Shown: one piece after another, positions 17,225 through 28,833 of the stretch
Layout of the letters: each line of letters begins with the position of its first letter
Position numbering within the stretch: position 1 is the stretch's first letter
DNA from: Rhizobium sullae
GTDB taxonomy: Bacteria > Pseudomonadota > Alphaproteobacteria > Rhizobiales > Rhizobiaceae
Length of the DNA: 64,000 nt
Direction of reading: 5' to 3'
Assembly: GCF_025200715.1 (NCBI RefSeq)
Contig: NZ_CP104143.1
Span: 3,816,501 to 3,880,500, forward strand
Notes under the pieces: generated by a model
What the model saw: only the letters and a program-made list of their open reading frames with translations
Told to the model about the DNA's origin: nothing
Database searches by the model: none
Made by a program: the position numbers and the translations under genes

Positions 17225-18835
17225 ATGGCAGTCAGTGCGAACCGGCTCGAACTTCTGCAGATCGCAGATGCAGTGGCGCGCGAAAAGGTCATCGACCGCG
17301 AAATCGTGCTTGCCGCGATGGCGGATGCGATCCAGAAGGCGGCGCGCTCCCGTTACGGCACGGAATCGAACATCCGCGCCGATATCAATCCGAAGACCGG
17401 TGAAATCCGCTTGCAGCGACTGCTCGAAGTCGTCGAGAAGGCAGAAGACTACTCCACGCAGATCCCGCTGGAGCTGGCCCGCGACCGCAACCCCGACGCA
17501 GTGCTTGGCGACTTCATCGCCGATCCGCTGCCGCCGATGGATTTCGGCCGTATCGCCGCTCAGTCGGCCAAGCAGGTCATCGTCCAGAAGGTGCGCGAAG
17601 CCGAGCGTGACCGGCAGTTCGACGAATTCAAGGATCGCGTCGGCGAAATCGTCAACGGCACCGTCAAGCGCGTTGAATACGGCAACGTCATCGTTGATCT
17701 CGGCCGTGGCGAAGGCATTATCCGCCGCGACGAAATGATCCCGCGTGAAAACGTCCGTTACGGCGACCGCGTTCGCGCATATGTCTATGACGTCCGCCGT
17801 GAACAGCGCGGTCCGCAGATTTTTCTCTCGCGCACCCATCCGCAGTTCATGGTCAAGCTCTTCACCATGGAAGTGCCGGAAATCTACGACGGCATCATCC
17901 AGGTCCGCTCGGTCGCCCGTGACCCGGGGTCGCGCGCCAAGATCGCTGTCATTTCGAACGATAGCTCGATCGATCCAGTCGGTGCCTGCGTCGGTATGCG
18001 CGGTTCACGCGTCCAGGCCGTCGTCGGCGAGCTTCAGGGCGAAAAGATTGACATCATCCCCTGGTCGCAGGATCCGGCGACCTTTGTCGTCAACGCGCTG
18101 CAGCCCGCTGAAGTCGCTAAGGTCGTTCTCGATGAAGATGCAGAACGCATCGAAGTCGTAGTTCCTGACGAGCAGCTGTCTCTGGCGATCGGGCGCCGCG
18201 GCCAGAATGTTCGCCTCGCCTCGCAGCTGACCGGCTGGGATATCGACATCATGACGGAAGCCGAAGAATCCGAACGCCGTCAAAAGGAATTCAACGAACG
18301 CACTAACCTCTTCATGGATGCGCTCGACGTCGATGAAATGGTCGGCCAGGTTCTGGCCTCGGAAGGCTTTGCTGCGGTTGAAGAACTCGCTTACGTCGAT
18401 CTCGACGAAATTTCGTCGATCGATGGGTTCGACGAAGAGACGGCGCAGGAAATCCAGCAGCGTGCCCGCGAGTATCTCGAAAAGCTCGAAGCCGAGATGG
18501 ACGAGAAGCGCAAGGCGCTCGGCGTTTCCGACGACCTTCGTCAGATCGATGGCATGACCGCGCAGATGATGGTGGCACTCGGCGAAGACGGCATCAAGAC
18601 GTTGGAAGATTTCGCGGGCTGCGCGGCGGACGATCTCGTCGGCTGGACAGAGCGCAAGAACAACGAGACCAAGAAGTTCGAGGGCCTCTTCTCGAAGTTC
18701 GACGTTTCGCGCGTCGAGGCCGAACAGATGGTCGTCCAGGCGCGCATCGCCGCCGGCTGGATCACCGAGGAAGATCTTGCGAAGGACGCTGAAGTTGTCG
18801 AAGCCGACGCCGACGCTGCCGAGCAGGACGCATAA
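17225..18835 (+). CDS. nusA: Transcription termination/antitermination factor NusA
   Basis: This 536-residue protein has an N-terminal RNA-polymerase-binding domain (about 1-130), an S1 domain (about 135-200, [22 protein letters not shown]) and two KH domains ([15 protein letters not shown] and [19 protein letters not shown]). A C-terminal acidic region ends [11 protein letters not shown]. NusA modulates pausing, termination and antitermination. Its promoter leader carries a terminator hairpin, which fits NusA feedback control as an inference. Its TAA overlaps the next ATG by one base. Confidence 0.96.
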   Translation: MAVSANRLELLQIADAVAREKVIDREIVLAAMADAIQKAARSRYGTESNIRADINPKTGEIRLQRLLEVVEKAEDYSTQIPLELARDRNPDAVLGDFIADPLPPMDFGRIAAQSAKQVIVQKVREAERDRQFDEFKDRVGEIVNGTVKRVEYGNVIVDLGRGEGIIRRDEMIPRENVRYGDRVRAYVYDVRREQRGPQIFLSRTHPQFMVKLFTMEVPEIYDGIIQVRSVARDPGSRAKIAVISNDSSIDPVGACVGMRGSRVQAVVGELQGEKIDIIPWSQDPATFVVNALQPAEVAKVVLDEDAERIEVVVPDEQLSLAIGRRGQNVRLASQLTGWDIDIMTEAEESERRQKEFNERTNLFMDALDVDEMVGQVLASEGFAAVEELAYVDLDEISSIDGFDEETAQEIQQRAREYLEKLEAEMDEKRKALGVSDDLRQIDGMTAQMMVALGEDGIKTLEDFAGCAADDLVGWTERKNNETKKFEGLFSKFDVSRVEAEQMVVQARIAAGWITEEDLAKDAEVVEADADAAEQDA

Positions 18836-19521
18836 TGATCGCGGAGCTGCACGCTTCTCCTGAGGATGATGATCTTGCAGGTTATGACGTGAACGGCCGC
18901 ATGTGCATCGTGACGCGTGAAAGCGGATCGGTGGATGAGTTGATCCGCTTTGTCGCGGCTCCCGACGGGACAGTTGTCGCCGATCTGAAGCGTCAGCTTC
19001 CGGGGCGCGGCTGCTGGGTCAAGCTTGATCGCGCGTTGGTCGACAAGGCGGTGGCGAAGAAGTCTTTCGCCCGTGCACTGAAGGCGGATGTGAAGGTAGC
19101 TGCCGATCTGGGTGAAACCGTCGACCGGCTGCTCGCACAGCATCTGATGCAGATGATGAACATGGCGCGCAAGGCGGGCCAGTTCGTCAGCGGCTCCTCG
19201 AAAGTGGATGCCGCAGTTAGAAGCGGAGCGGCACTCGCGGTGTTCCATTCGACGGATGCCGCGGACGATGGCGTGAGAAAAATCGATCAGGCTCGCAAGG
19301 CCTGGCACCTCGGAATGGAAACCGAGGAGGAAATACCTTCCTTCCGTCTCTTCTCGGAGAGCGAAATGGAAGGCGTGATGGGCCAGAATGCTTTTATCCA
19401 TGCCGCGGTGCTTGCAGGGCAGGCAGGTGAGGGTGTAGTGAAGCGCGCAAAGATGCTCGAAAAGTACCGCAGCGGCGGTCAATCCCGAGCACCAGGCGGC
19501 GCTGGCCAGCAAAAACAATGA
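18835..19521 (+). CDS. ylxR: YlxR (DUF448) / ribosomal L7Ae-like RNA-binding protein
   Basis: This 228-residue protein has an N-terminal DUF448 domain (GRMCIVTRESGSVDELIRFV, GRGCWVKLDRAL) and a central L7Ae-like fold (MNMARKAGQFVSGSSKVDAAVRSG) with a low-complexity tail. Two-domain YlxR proteins are typical of alphaproteobacteria in the nusA-infB operon. Related proteins act on nucleoid or RNA; the exact role is unsettled. The start ATG overlaps the nusA stop, so translation is coupled. Confidence 0.88.
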   Translation: MIAELHASPEDDDLAGYDVNGRMCIVTRESGSVDELIRFVAAPDGTVVADLKRQLPGRGCWVKLDRALVDKAVAKKSFARALKADVKVAADLGETVDRLLAQHLMQMMNMARKAGQFVSGSSKVDAAVRSGAALAVFHSTDAADDGVRKIDQARKAWHLGMETEEEIPSFRLFSESEMEGVMGQNAFIHAAVLAGQAGEGVVKRAKMLEKYRSGGQSRAPGGAGQQKQ

Positions 19522-19620
19522 TGCGGCGACCGGCACCGGCCGGCCCATCATTGATCGAAAAGCATTTGAACGACAGGGTTTGATGACGTCATCGCTCCCT
19601 GTCCGAAGGAACGGGAACGA

Positions 19621-22296
19621 ATGACTGATAGCAATGACGACAAGACGCTTGGAGCAAAGAAGACGCTTACCTTGAAACCATCGGGGATAAGCCAAGGTAC
19701 TGTGCGCCAGGATATGGGCCGCGGTCGCACCAAGGCGGTCGTTGTCGAGACTCGCAAGCGGCGCCCGATGCGCCCTGAAGACGATCGCCCGGCAACGCCG
19801 GCGCCGGCACCGGCACCCCGCGCGGCAGAATCCGCTCCGGCGCAGGCTCCTGCGCCTCGCATCCAAAAGCCGGGCGGCCAGCCGCCGCGTCCGCAGCAGT
19901 CAGCTTCGCAGGCTCCTCGCCAGCAGGACCGCCCGCGTCCGGTTGTCTTGAATCATCTTTCGCCCGAGGAAATGGATGCCCGCCGGCGCGCGCTGGCGCT
20001 TGCCCAGGTCCGCGATGCAGAAGATGCGATCCGCCGCGCTGAAGAAGAAAAGCGCCGTGCAGCTGAAGAAGCCGTCCGTCGCGAAGCGGAGGCGGTTGAA
20101 GCAGCCCGCCGCGCAGCCGAAGAGGCCGCCCGTCCTCCTGCGCCGGCTGAGGTTCCTGCGCCAGAAGCTGCCAACGTCCAGGCAGAGGCTCCGCGCCCGG
20201 CTTCGGCCGTGCGTCCCGAGACCTCTGTGCCTACTCCTGCTCGTCCGGCTCCAGCTGGGGTGACACCGGTTGTCCGCGGCCGTCGTCCGGAAGGTGAGGA
20301 GGAAGAGCGCGCATCTCCTCGTGGGGCTCCTGCCCGTGGCAGGGTCGTTCGCCCGGAACCGGCAAAACCGGTGACGACGCGTCCGAAGACCGAAGAGGAG
20401 CGCCGCCGCGGCAAGCTGACGATCACAACGGCAAACGTCGATGACGACGGCAATGCGCGCGGCCGTTCGCTTTCCGCTATGCGTCGCCGCCAGGAGAAAT
20501 TCCGCCGCAGCCAGATGCAGGAAACGCGCGAAAAGGTCATGCGCGAAGTCATCCTGCCGGAAACCATCACCATTCAGGAACTGTCGCAGCGCATGTCGGA
20601 ACGTGCCGTCGACGTCATCAAGTTCCTCATGAAGGAAGGCCAGATGATGAAGCCTGGCGACGTCATCGACGCCGACCTTGCAGAACTCATCGCGGGCGAG
20701 TTCGGCCACACGGTCAAGCGTGTTTCCGAATCCGACGTCGAACTCGGCATCTTCAATGTGACGGATGACGAGGGCGAACAGGTTTCGCGTCCGCCGGTCG
20801 TCACCATCATGGGCCATGTCGACCATGGCAAGACCTCGCTGCTCGACGCCATTCGCCATGCGAACGTGGTGGCCGGGGAAGCCGGCGGGATCACCCAGCA
20901 TATCGGCGCCTACCAGGTCGAGCAGAACGGTCAGAAGATTACCTTCATCGACACCCCCGGCCACGCAGCCTTTACAGCGATGCGTGCTCGTGGTGCGCAG
21001 GCGACGGACATCGCGATCCTCGTGGTTGCGGCTGACGACAGCGTGATGCCGCAGACCATCGAATCGATCAACCATGCCAAGGCGGCAGGCGTTCCGATCA
21101 TCGTGGCGATCAACAAGGTCGACAAGCCGACGGCCGATCCACAGAAGGTGCGCACACAGCTTCTGCAGCACGAGGTTTTCGTGGAGTCCATGGGCGGTGA
21201 AGTGCTCGACGTCGAAGTTTCGGCGAAGAACCACACCAACCTCGACAAGCTGCTCGAGGCGATCCTGCTGCAGGCCGAAATCCTCGACCTCAAGGCCAAT
21301 CCGAACCGGACGGCCGAGGGTACAGTGATCGAAGCGCAGCTCGACCGCGGCCGTGGTTCGGTCGCAACGGTCCTCGTCCAGAAGGGCACGCTGAAGCCTG
21401 GCCAGATCATCGTGGCTGGCGATGTCTGGGGACGCGTACGTGCGCTCGTTGATGACAAGAGCGAGCATGTCAAGGAAGCAGGCCCGGCCACTCCGGTCGA
21501 GGTTCTGGGTCTTTCCGGCACGCCTCAGGCGGGCGACAAGTTCGCCGTTGTCGAAAACGAAGCTCGCGCCCGCGAGATTTCCGAGTACCGCCAGCGTCTC
21601 GCCCGAGACAAGGCTGCAGCCCGCCATTCGGGTCAGCGCGGCTCGCTGGAACAGATGATGAGCCAGCTTCAGACTGCCGGCGTCAAGGAGTTCCCGCTGG
21701 TCGTCAAGGGCGACGTGCAGGGCTCGATCGAGGCGATTGCCGGTGCGCTCGACAAGCTCGGAACGGATGAAGTTCGCGCCCGCATCGTACACTCTGCGGC
21801 TGGCGGTATCACCGAGTCGGATATTTCCCTCGCGGAAGCATCCGGTGCTGCAATCATTGGCTTCAACGTTCGTGCGAATGCGCAAGCGCGTACGCTTGCC
21901 GAGCGTCAGGGCATCGAAATCCGCTACTACAACATCATCTACGACCTCGTGGATGACGTTAAGGCGGCAATGTCCGGTCTGCTCTCTCCGGAGCGGCGCG
22001 AAACATTCCTCGGCAATGCCGAGATCCTCGAGGTGTTCAACATCACGAAGGTCGGCAAGGTTGCAGGTTGCCGCGTTACCGAAGGCAAGGTCGAGCGTGG
22101 CGTCGGCGTCCGCCTCATCCGCGACAACGTCGTCATCCACGAAGGCAAGCTCAAGACGCTCAAGCGCTTCAAGGACGAAGTCTCGGAAGTGCATTCCGGC
22201 CAGGAGTGCGGTATGGCTTTCGAGAATTACGAAGACATCCGCGCAGGCGACACGATCGAATGCTTCCGCGTCGAGCACATCACCCGCACGCTCTGA
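19621..22296 (+). CDS. infB: Translation initiation factor IF-2
   Basis: This 891-residue GTPase places initiator tRNA on the 30S subunit. The first roughly 300 residues are Ala/Pro/Arg/Glu-rich with long charged helices ([20 protein letters not shown]). An IF2_N domain and the G domain follow, with [17 protein letters not shown] and NKVDKP. Domains II-IV run to the end. It is longer than many IF-2s because of the extended N terminus, usual in Rhizobiaceae. A 99-nt gap separates it from ylxR. Confidence 0.96.
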   Translation: MTDSNDDKTLGAKKTLTLKPSGISQGTVRQDMGRGRTKAVVVETRKRRPMRPEDDRPATPAPAPAPRAAESAPAQAPAPRIQKPGGQPPRPQQSASQAPRQQDRPRPVVLNHLSPEEMDARRRALALAQVRDAEDAIRRAEEEKRRAAEEAVRREAEAVEAARRAAEEAARPPAPAEVPAPEAANVQAEAPRPASAVRPETSVPTPARPAPAGVTPVVRGRRPEGEEEERASPRGAPARGRVVRPEPAKPVTTRPKTEEERRRGKLTITTANVDDDGNARGRSLSAMRRRQEKFRRSQMQETREKVMREVILPETITIQELSQRMSERAVDVIKFLMKEGQMMKPGDVIDADLAELIAGEFGHTVKRVSESDVELGIFNVTDDEGEQVSRPPVVTIMGHVDHGKTSLLDAIRHANVVAGEAGGITQHIGAYQVEQNGQKITFIDTPGHAAFTAMRARGAQATDIAILVVAADDSVMPQTIESINHAKAAGVPIIVAINKVDKPTADPQKVRTQLLQHEVFVESMGGEVLDVEVSAKNHTNLDKLLEAILLQAEILDLKANPNRTAEGTVIEAQLDRGRGSVATVLVQKGTLKPGQIIVAGDVWGRVRALVDDKSEHVKEAGPATPVEVLGLSGTPQAGDKFAVVENEARAREISEYRQRLARDKAAARHSGQRGSLEQMMSQLQTAGVKEFPLVVKGDVQGSIEAIAGALDKLGTDEVRARIVHSAAGGITESDISLAEASGAAIIGFNVRANAQARTLAERQGIEIRYYNIIYDLVDDVKAAMSGLLSPERRETFLGNAEILEVFNITKVGKVAGCRVTEGKVERGVGVRLIRDNVVIHEGKLKTLKRFKDEVSEVHSGQECGMAFENYEDIRAGDTIECFRVEHITRTL

Positions 22297-22319
22297 CGGC
22301 GCAAAACTAGAACTTGGAC

Positions 22320-22348
22320 GGGCGCCGGATCATGAGAGGCCGGCGCCC
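22320..22348 (+). other. Hairpin between infB and rbfA
   Basis: A perfect 9-bp stem GGGCGCCGG/CCGGCGCCC with an 11-nt loop is followed by GAACCTTTTC. It could be a leaky terminator or an RNA-processing site that sets rbfA and truB levels relative to infB. Confidence 0.5.
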
Positions 22349-22371
22349 GAACCTTTTCGGGGCAAAGAACA

Positions 22372-22779
22372 ATGACAGCAAAACCCACAACCTCGGCACC
22401 CTCGCAGCGCATGCTGCGCGTCGGTGAGCAGGTTCGCGCCGCAATCACGCAGGTTCTCCAGCGTGGCGAAGTGCGCGATGACGTGATCGAAAAGACCGTC
22501 ATTTCGATTTCTGAAGTCCGTATGTCGCCGGACCTGAAGATCGCAACGGCCTACGTGACGCCGCTCGGCGTTTCCGATCACGGCGCCATCATCGATGCGC
22601 TGAACCGCAACGCCAGATACATTCGCGGCCGTCTCGGCCCGCAACTCCGGCAGATGAAATATATGCCGGAGGTCCGTTTCCGCGACGATACGAGCTTCGA
22701 TAACTACAAGAAGATCGACGAATTGCTGCGCTCGCCGGAGGTCCAGCGTGATCTCGACGACGACACTGAAGAACAATAG
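22372..22779 (+). CDS. rbfA: Ribosome-binding factor A
   Basis: This 135-residue single KH-type protein helps mature the 16S rRNA 5' end and is important in cold growth. [19 protein letters not shown] at the N terminus and [21 protein letters not shown] at the C terminus are the family hallmarks. It sits between infB and truB as in most proteobacteria, 12 nt ahead of truB. Confidence 0.95.
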   Translation: MTAKPTTSAPSQRMLRVGEQVRAAITQVLQRGEVRDDVIEKTVISISEVRMSPDLKIATAYVTPLGVSDHGAIIDALNRNARYIRGRLGPQLRQMKYMPEVRFRDDTSFDNYKKIDELLRSPEVQRDLDDDTEEQ

Positions 22780-22791
22780 CAGAAGAAGCGT

Positions 22792-23724
22792 ATGTCCAAA
22801 CCACGCAAACCCAAGGGCCGCCCGGTTTCCGGCTGGCTGATCCTCGACAAGCCTGTCGATTTCGGTTCGACCGAAGCCGTTTCCAAGATCAAGTGGCTCT
22901 TCAAGGCGCAAAAATGCGGCCATGCCGGCACGCTCGATCCGCTGGCGTCTGGAATGCTGCCGATTGCGCTGGGCGATGCGACGAAGACCGTTCCCTACGT
23001 CATGGACGGCCGCAAGATCTATGAATTCACCGTGACCTGGGGCGAGGAACGCGCAACCGACGACCTCGAAGGCGAAGTGACCCGAAGCTCCGACAAGCGC
23101 CCGACAGAAAAGCAGATCCGCGATCTTCTGCCGAAACATACCGGCGTCATCAGCCAGGTGCCGCCGCAATTCTCGGCGATCAAGATCGCCGGCGAGCGCG
23201 CTTACGATCTGGCGCGCGACGGTGAGACGGTGGAGATCCCTTCCCGAGAGGTCGAGATCTTTCGCCTGACGCTGCTTGCCTGCCCGGATGAGAATACGGC
23301 ACATTTCGAAGTCGAATGCGGCAAGGGTACCTATGTGCGTGCGCTCGCTCGTGATTTTGGCCGCGAGCTCGGCTGCTACGGCCATATCTCGGGGCTACGC
23401 CGGACCTTCGTGGCGCCTTTCGCCGAAGAGAGCATGGTGCCGCTCGCAAACCTTGTCGCGCTCGAAATGATCGAGGACATGGATGAGCGCCTTGCCGCGC
23501 TCGATGCCCTGCTGATCGATACCAGCGAAGCCCTGTCCTCGCTGCCGCACCTCGTGGTCAATGATGATCAGGCGCATCGCTTGAGGATGGGCAATCCCAT
23601 TCTCGTGCGAGGCCGGGATGCACCAGTTGTCGAAAGCGAAGCCTATGCGACGGCGCGCGGCAAGCTTATCGCGATCGGCGAGATCGGCCAGGGAGAGTTC
23701 CGCCCGAAGCGCGTCTTCGTTTGA
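22792..23724 (+). CDS. truB: tRNA pseudouridine(55) synthase
   Basis: This 310-residue enzyme isomerises U55 in the T-loop of tRNAs. The catalytic aspartate lies in [14 protein letters not shown] near residues 41-54. Family blocks [17 protein letters not shown] and [20 protein letters not shown] are present. It is the last gene of the translation cluster; a 103-nt gap precedes the hydrolase gene. Confidence 0.95.
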   Translation: MSKPRKPKGRPVSGWLILDKPVDFGSTEAVSKIKWLFKAQKCGHAGTLDPLASGMLPIALGDATKTVPYVMDGRKIYEFTVTWGEERATDDLEGEVTRSSDKRPTEKQIRDLLPKHTGVISQVPPQFSAIKIAGERAYDLARDGETVEIPSREVEIFRLTLLACPDENTAHFEVECGKGTYVRALARDFGRELGCYGHISGLRRTFVAPFAEESMVPLANLVALEMIEDMDERLAALDALLIDTSEALSSLPHLVVNDDQAHRLRMGNPILVRGRDAPVVESEAYATARGKLIAIGEIGQGEFRPKRVFV

Positions 23725-23827
23725 GGTTCGGCAACGCAGCCTTTTGGTGGCAATTGTCAATCATTCGCCTTGAGCTATGCTTCTCCTCCTTGCGGCTATA
23801 GAGGCCGCCTAGGTTGAGGAGCGGCTC

Positions 23828-24673
23828 ATGCGCGCAGTTGCAGTCGGAATCGCGATGTTCTTTTCGGCCGTTCTCGCAAATGCCGAGCCTGCCGAACGCT
23901 GGGCGGAACTGCCCGCCTTTCTTCCCATGCCGCCAGCAAAGACAAGCGGCATGGCGCAAGTGAACGACATCAAGATGTACTATGCCGAGTACGGTGCAGG
24001 CGATCCGATCCTCTTTATCCACGGCGGCCTCGGCAGTGCGGATGTCTGGGGTCATCAGGTCGAGGATTTTGCCAAAGATCATCGGGTGATCGTCGCTGAC
24101 AGCCGCGGACACGGGCGCTCGACGCGCAGCGGGCAGCCTTTCGGTTACGATCTCATGACGTCCGATTATGTTGCGCTCCTCGATTATCTGCAGCTCGACA
24201 AGGTCACGCTTGTCGGATGGTCGGATGGAGGCATTATCGGCATCGACATGGCGATGAAGCACCCCGAGAAGCTGACGCGTGTCATTGCGCAGGCAGCCAA
24301 TGTGACGACTGACGGAGTGAAGCCGGACGTGATGACCAACAGGATCTTCAACGACTACATCAATGTCGCGGGCGAGGCCTACAAGAAGCTCTCGCCGACG
24401 CCGAACGAATATGACGCGTTCGTCAACCAGATTTCGGCGATGTGGATGAGCGAGCCCGCCTGGACTGCTGCCGACCTCGGCAAGATCGCCGTGCCCGTCA
24501 CTCTGGCAATCGGCGATCACGACGAAGCGATCAAGTTCGATCACACCGAGAGGATGGCGAAGCAGATTCCCGGCGCCAAGCTCGTCATTCTGAAGGATGC
24601 CAGCCATTTTGCGATGCTGCAGGACCCCGAAGGGTACAATGCGATGATACGTGACGCGATGGCGGGTAAGTGA
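23828..24673 (+). CDS. Exported alpha/beta hydrolase
   Basis: This 281-residue protein starts at ATG behind GAGGAGCGGCTC, with a signal peptide of about 22 residues (cleavage near VLANAEP). The fold shows the oxyanion HGGLGSADVW segment, the nucleophile elbow VGWSDGGIIG, an acidic residue in GDHDEAIKF and the catalytic His in KDASHFAMLQDP. The closest family look is haloperoxidase or esterase-type hydrolases. Substrate unknown; a periplasmic location is predicted. Confidence 0.87.
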   Translation: MRAVAVGIAMFFSAVLANAEPAERWAELPAFLPMPPAKTSGMAQVNDIKMYYAEYGAGDPILFIHGGLGSADVWGHQVEDFAKDHRVIVADSRGHGRSTRSGQPFGYDLMTSDYVALLDYLQLDKVTLVGWSDGGIIGIDMAMKHPEKLTRVIAQAANVTTDGVKPDVMTNRIFNDYINVAGEAYKKLSPTPNEYDAFVNQISAMWMSEPAWTAADLGKIAVPVTLAIGDHDEAIKFDHTERMAKQIPGAKLVILKDASHFAMLQDPEGYNAMIRDAMAGK

Positions 24674-24829
24674 TAAATCCGCCATCTGGCGCGGGGCCCT
24701 TTCCATCGCGGCTCATTTGGTTTATAGGCAGCGCCAGCATCGGGCAGGACCTGAGTGCATTCGCGGCCGAAGCTGGACGGCATCCCGGCTTTTGGCGACC
24801 TAATCTCCTCTCATAGAAAGGAACATCCG

Positions 24830-25099
24830 ATGTCGATTACAGCTGAGCGCAAGACGGCTCTCATCAAGGAATACGCAACGTTCGAAGGCGACACCGGTTC
24901 TCCGGAAGTTCAGGTTGCGATCCTGACCGAGCGTATCAACAACCTGACGGAACACTTCAAGGGTCACAAGAAGGATAACCATTCCCGCCGTGGCCTCCTG
25001 ACGATGGTTTCGAGCCGCCGCTCGCTTCTTGACTATCTCAAGAAGAAGAACGAAGGCCGTTACACCAAGCTGATCGGCAGCCTGGGTATCCGCCGCTAA
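24830..25099 (+). CDS. rpsO: 30S ribosomal protein S15
   Basis: This 89-residue protein is the normal S15 length and starts at ATG 24830 behind AAAGGAACATCC. It contains [24 protein letters not shown] and [20 protein letters not shown], the rRNA-binding helices. It binds the 16S central domain early in assembly. rpsO followed by pnp is conserved across bacteria. Confidence 0.97.
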   Translation: MSITAERKTALIKEYATFEGDTGSPEVQVAILTERINNLTEHFKGHKKDNHSRRGLLTMVSSRRSLLDYLKKKNEGRYTKLIGSLGIRR

Positions 25100-25104
25100 G
25101 GCTT

Positions 25105-25142
25105 TCCGGCGGACGCTCCTCTTGGACGTTCGCCGGATTCTT
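25105..25142 (+). terminator. Probable rpsO terminator
   Basis: An imperfect 11-bp stem (TCCGGCGGACG with CGTTCGCCGGA) begins five nt after the rpsO stop and is followed by TTCTTTC. It would limit readthrough into pnp. Confidence 0.55.
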
Positions 25143-25270
25143 TCGGGAAATATTCTCCCGATCCCGCTGTGCATTTTGAAGCGCGGCGGAATTGCCCGGC
25201 AGACCCGGATGGGCCGGATCTGCCAAACCAACCGTTGACCTGTCATGGGGCAGGATTGCCGGACGCTTTC

Positions 25271-25295
25271 GGCCAAAGTTTCAGACACTTTGGCC
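25271..25295 (+). promoter_or_regulatory. Hairpin in the pnp leader (within the 325-nt rpsO-pnp gap)
   Basis: GGCCAAAGT and ACTTTGGCC form a perfect 9-bp stem about 130 nt before pnp, with no T-tract. In enterobacteria a pnp leader stem is cut by RNase III and read by PNPase for autoregulation; a similar role here is inference. The rest of the gap shows no gene. Confidence 0.45.
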
Positions 25296-25424
25296 TAGCT
25301 TCCTCGGAAGCTGAGATGCAAAGCCTCCCGTTGTCTTGCCCATGATGCGTCACACTGATTGCGGTTGACGCGCGCCGAGCCTCATTGGCGAAGGCGCGTA
25401 ATCCCGCATTGAAGGACAAGACAC

Positions 25425-27566
25425 ATGTTTGACACTCACACCGTGGAAATCGAGTGGGCAGGCCGCCCGCTGAAGCTCGAAACCGGCAAGATCGCCCGTC
25501 AGGCCGATGGCGCCGTTCTCGCGACCTACGGCGAAACCGTAGTTCTCGCCACCGTCGTTTCCGCCAAGGCGCCGAAGCCGGGCCAGGACTTCTTTCCGCT
25601 GACCGTCAACTACCAGGAAAAAACCTACGCAGCCGGCAAGATTCCTGGCGGCTATTTCAAGCGCGAAGGCCGCCCGAGCGAAAACGAAACCCTCGTTTCC
25701 CGCCTGATTGACCGCCCGATTCGCCCGCTCTTCCCAGAGGGCTACAAGAACGACACGCAGGTCGTCGTCACCGTCGTCCAGCATGACCTGGAGAACAATC
25801 CGGACGTCCTGTCGATGATCGCGACCTCGGCTGCCCTGACGCTCTCCGGCGTTCCCTTTATGGGTCCGGTCGGCGGCGCGCGCGTCGGCTATATCAACGG
25901 CGAATACGTCCTCAACCCGCATCTCGACGAGATGGACGAATCGAGCCTCGATCTCATTGTCGCCGGTACGCATGACGCGGTTCTGATGGTGGAATCTGAA
26001 GCCAAGGAACTTCCGGAAGACGTCATGCTTGGCGCCGTCATGTTCGGCCACAGGGGCTTCCAGCCGGTTCTCGAAGCGATCATCAAGCTCGCGGAAGTGG
26101 CAGCCAAGGAACCGCGCGACTTCCAGCCGGAAGACTACTCCGAACTCGAAGCCGAAATGCTTCAGCATTTCGAAGCGGAGCTTCGCGAAGCCTACAAGAT
26201 CACTCAGAAGGCCGACCGCTACGCTGCCGTTGATGCCGTCAAGGCAAAGGTGAAGGAACGCTTCCTTCCTGAGGAAGGCGAAGCCAAATATACAGCTGAA
26301 GAAGTCGGTGCGATCTTCAAGCACCTGCAGGCAAAGATCGTTCGCTGGAACATTCTTGACACCAAGAGCCGTATCGACGGCCGTGATCTCGAGACCGTTC
26401 GCCCGATCGTCGCTGAAGTCGGTCTCCTGCCGCGCACGCACGGTTCGGCCCTCTTCACCCGCGGTGAAACGCAGGCGATCGTCGTTGCCACGCTCGGCAC
26501 CGGCGAAGACGAGCAGTATGTCGATTCCTTGACGGGAATGTACAAGGAAAATTTCATGCTGCACTACAACTTCCCGCCCTACTCGGTCGGTGAAACGGGT
26601 CGCATGGGTTCTCCGGGCCGCCGCGAAATCGGTCACGGCAAGCTCGCATGGCGCGCCATCCACCCGATGCTGCCCTCGGCTGAGCAGTTCCCCTATACGC
26701 TCCGCGTTGTCTCGGAAATCACCGAGTCCAACGGCTCCTCCTCGATGGCAACCGTCTGCGGCACGTCGTTGGCGCTGATGGATGCAGGCGTCCCGCTGGC
26801 AAAGCCGGTCGCCGGTATCGCCATGGGCCTGATCAAGGAAGAAGCGCGTTTCGCCGTTCTGTCCGACATCCTCGGCGACGAGGACCACCTCGGCGACATG
26901 GACTTCAAGGTTGCTGGCACGGAGGCAGGCATCACCTCGCTGCAGATGGACATCAAGATCCACGGCATCACCGAAGAGATCATGCAGATCGCTTTGGATC
27001 AGGCGAAGGGTGGCCGACTGCACATCCTCGGCGAAATGGCGAAGGCGATCTCCGAAAGCCGCGGCCAGCTCGGCGAATTTGCACCTCGCATCGAAGTCAT
27101 GAACATTCCGGTCGACAAGATTCGTGAAGTCATCGGCTCGGGCGGCAAGATCATTCGCGAGATCGTCGAAAAGACCGGCGCGAAGATCAACATTGAAGAC
27201 GACGGCACCGTCAAGATCGCATCGTCTTCCGGCAAGGAAATCGAAGCGGCCCGCAAGTGGATCCACTCGATCGTCGCAGAACCGGAAATCGGTCAGATCT
27301 ATGAAGGCACGGTCGTCAAGACCGCCGACTTCGGCGCCTTCGTCAACTTCTTCGGTGCCCGTGACGGCCTCGTCCACATCTCGCAGCTTGCTTCTGAGCG
27401 CGTCGCGAAGACGCAGGATGTTGTCAAGGAAGGCCAGAAGGTCTGGGTCAAGCTCCTCGGCTTCGACGAGCGCGGCAAGGTCCGCCTGTCGATGAAGGTC
27501 GTCGACCAGACGACCGGCCAGGAACTCCCGGCTGGCGAAAAGAAGAAGGAAGAAGCGGCCGAGTAA
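25425..27566 (+). CDS. pnp: Polyribonucleotide nucleotidyltransferase (PNPase)
   Basis: This 713-residue phosphorolytic 3'-5' exoribonuclease of the RNA degradosome has two RNase PH-like domains (about 10-145 and 330-545) around an alpha-helical domain. A KH domain with [12 protein letters not shown] and a C-terminal S1 domain ([20 protein letters not shown]) follow. Length and all domains are complete. A strong terminator follows 24 nt after the stop. Confidence 0.97.
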   Translation: MFDTHTVEIEWAGRPLKLETGKIARQADGAVLATYGETVVLATVVSAKAPKPGQDFFPLTVNYQEKTYAAGKIPGGYFKREGRPSENETLVSRLIDRPIRPLFPEGYKNDTQVVVTVVQHDLENNPDVLSMIATSAALTLSGVPFMGPVGGARVGYINGEYVLNPHLDEMDESSLDLIVAGTHDAVLMVESEAKELPEDVMLGAVMFGHRGFQPVLEAIIKLAEVAAKEPRDFQPEDYSELEAEMLQHFEAELREAYKITQKADRYAAVDAVKAKVKERFLPEEGEAKYTAEEVGAIFKHLQAKIVRWNILDTKSRIDGRDLETVRPIVAEVGLLPRTHGSALFTRGETQAIVVATLGTGEDEQYVDSLTGMYKENFMLHYNFPPYSVGETGRMGSPGRREIGHGKLAWRAIHPMLPSAEQFPYTLRVVSEITESNGSSSMATVCGTSLALMDAGVPLAKPVAGIAMGLIKEEARFAVLSDILGDEDHLGDMDFKVAGTEAGITSLQMDIKIHGITEEIMQIALDQAKGGRLHILGEMAKAISESRGQLGEFAPRIEVMNIPVDKIREVIGSGGKIIREIVEKTGAKINIEDDGTVKIASSSGKEIEAARKWIHSIVAEPEIGQIYEGTVVKTADFGAFVNFFGARDGLVHISQLASERVAKTQDVVKEGQKVWVKLLGFDERGKVRLSMKVVDQTTGQELPAGEKKKEEAAE

Positions 27567-27589
27567 GCCGCGCCTTTCCAACCGTACAT

Positions 27590-27616
27590 GGGCGCGGGAG
27601 TTTTCCCGCGCCCTTT
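27590..27616 (+). terminator. Intrinsic terminator of pnp
   Basis: A 10-bp stem GGGCGCGGGA/TCCCGCGCCC with a short T-rich loop is followed by TTTTTG. It lies before the start of the methyltransferase gene. Confidence 0.85.
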
Positions 27617-27641
27617 TTGTATTCGAAGTCGAGAAGAGATT

Positions 27642-28658
27642 ATGAGTCGCGAAACGCTGAAGACCCTGTTCCACCCCTTTGTGAGCGGTACCATCGAGGC
27701 GCCGCGCGAGGGTGAGCGCGTGCTGTTCCTGGGGGCCGAAGCCGGCTTTGTGCTGCCGGAGGGCTTTGGAGCATCCCTCAGCGCCGTGCAGGGCTTCCGG
27801 CCGCTCTACAGGCAGCTTCTGTCGCAGCGCGTCGAAGCGTCGCCGGAGATCGAAGGCGAGGGTTATGATGCGGCACTCATGCTCTGCACGAAGCACAAAG
27901 GCGAGAACGAAGCGAATATCGCAGCCGCACTTTCCCGCGTGAAGGCGGGCGGCCTGATCGTCGTCGCCGGCGGCAAGGAAGACGGCATCCAGCCGCTGCG
28001 CAAGCGTATGGAAGGTTTCGGCCTCGAGATCGAGCATATGCCCAAATATCATGGCGTTGCCTTCTGGTTCGCATGCCCGACGGACGTCAGTGAAATTGTT
28101 TCGAAATTCGCCAAGGCGCCGGTACGCGTCGACGGCCGCTTCCAGGCCCGCGCCGGCATGTTCTCGCATGACCGCATCGACGACGGATCCGAACTGCTCG
28201 CCTCGCGCTTGCCGACAGACTTCACCGGCGACGTGGCCGATTTCGGTGCCGGCTGGGGTTATCTCGCCGTGGAACAGGCCGAACGTTCGCCAGGCGTCAG
28301 CCGCCTTGATCTATATGAAGCCAACCACGCCGCTCTCGAAGCGGCTAAGGCCAATCTGGCGGAGAACTGCCCGAACGCGCCGGCGCGCTTCTTCTGGCAC
28401 GATCTGGCGGCTGAACCGGTCAAGGACAAGTACGATTTGATCATCATGAACCCACCCTTCCATGAAGGACACGCGGCGGAGCCTTCGCTCGGCCAGGCGA
28501 TGATCAAGACGGCGGCATCGGCGCTACGCGGTGGCGGCCGCCTGATGCTCGTCGCCAATCGCGGCCTGCCTTACGAGCCGGTGCTCGCTGCAAACTTCAA
28601 GGAAAGCGGCGAAACCTGCCGCAACGCGCGCTTCAAGGTGCTCTGGGCGAAGAAATAA
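27642..28658 (+). CDS. RsmC-like class I SAM-dependent methyltransferase
   Basis: This 338-residue protein starts at ATG 27642 (MSRETLKTLFHPF). The N-terminal half is the degenerate methyltransferase-like domain of RsmC/RlmG enzymes. The C-terminal half has the SAM motif VADFGAGWGYLAVEQ and the catalytic NPPF tetrapeptide in IIMNPPFHEGH. That pair indicates guanine-N2 methylation of rRNA (16S G1207 type). A pnp-side terminator precedes it, so it likely has its own promoter. Confidence 0.86.
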   Translation: MSRETLKTLFHPFVSGTIEAPREGERVLFLGAEAGFVLPEGFGASLSAVQGFRPLYRQLLSQRVEASPEIEGEGYDAALMLCTKHKGENEANIAAALSRVKAGGLIVVAGGKEDGIQPLRKRMEGFGLEIEHMPKYHGVAFWFACPTDVSEIVSKFAKAPVRVDGRFQARAGMFSHDRIDDGSELLASRLPTDFTGDVADFGAGWGYLAVEQAERSPGVSRLDLYEANHAALEAAKANLAENCPNAPARFFWHDLAAEPVKDKYDLIIMNPPFHEGHAAEPSLGQAMIKTAASALRGGGRLMLVANRGLPYEPVLAANFKESGETCRNARFKVLWAKK

Positions 28659-28833
28659 GAAAGGCGGCCAGTGGTAACTTTTTCATTTTCGTCAATCTGA
28701 TTGTAGTCGCTCGGCGACGCCGCAGATCGTCGATTTGGTTGCCCAGCCGGATCAACCCGCTGCATTTTCCTACGGCGGTTCCTACAGTTTCCGGTAGTGG
28801 ACGGCGAATCGTCTTTGGCCTATCGATGGACCC

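Noticed and set aside
19900..22278. A 792-codon minus-strand frame opposite infB
   Set aside because: Mirror of the IF-2 coding sequence with no ribosome site and odd composition.
25350..28169. A 939-codon open frame on the minus strand across pnp and the methyltransferase gene
   Set aside because: It is an antisense shadow of two certain genes. High third-position GC removes stops in that frame, and the translation matches no family.
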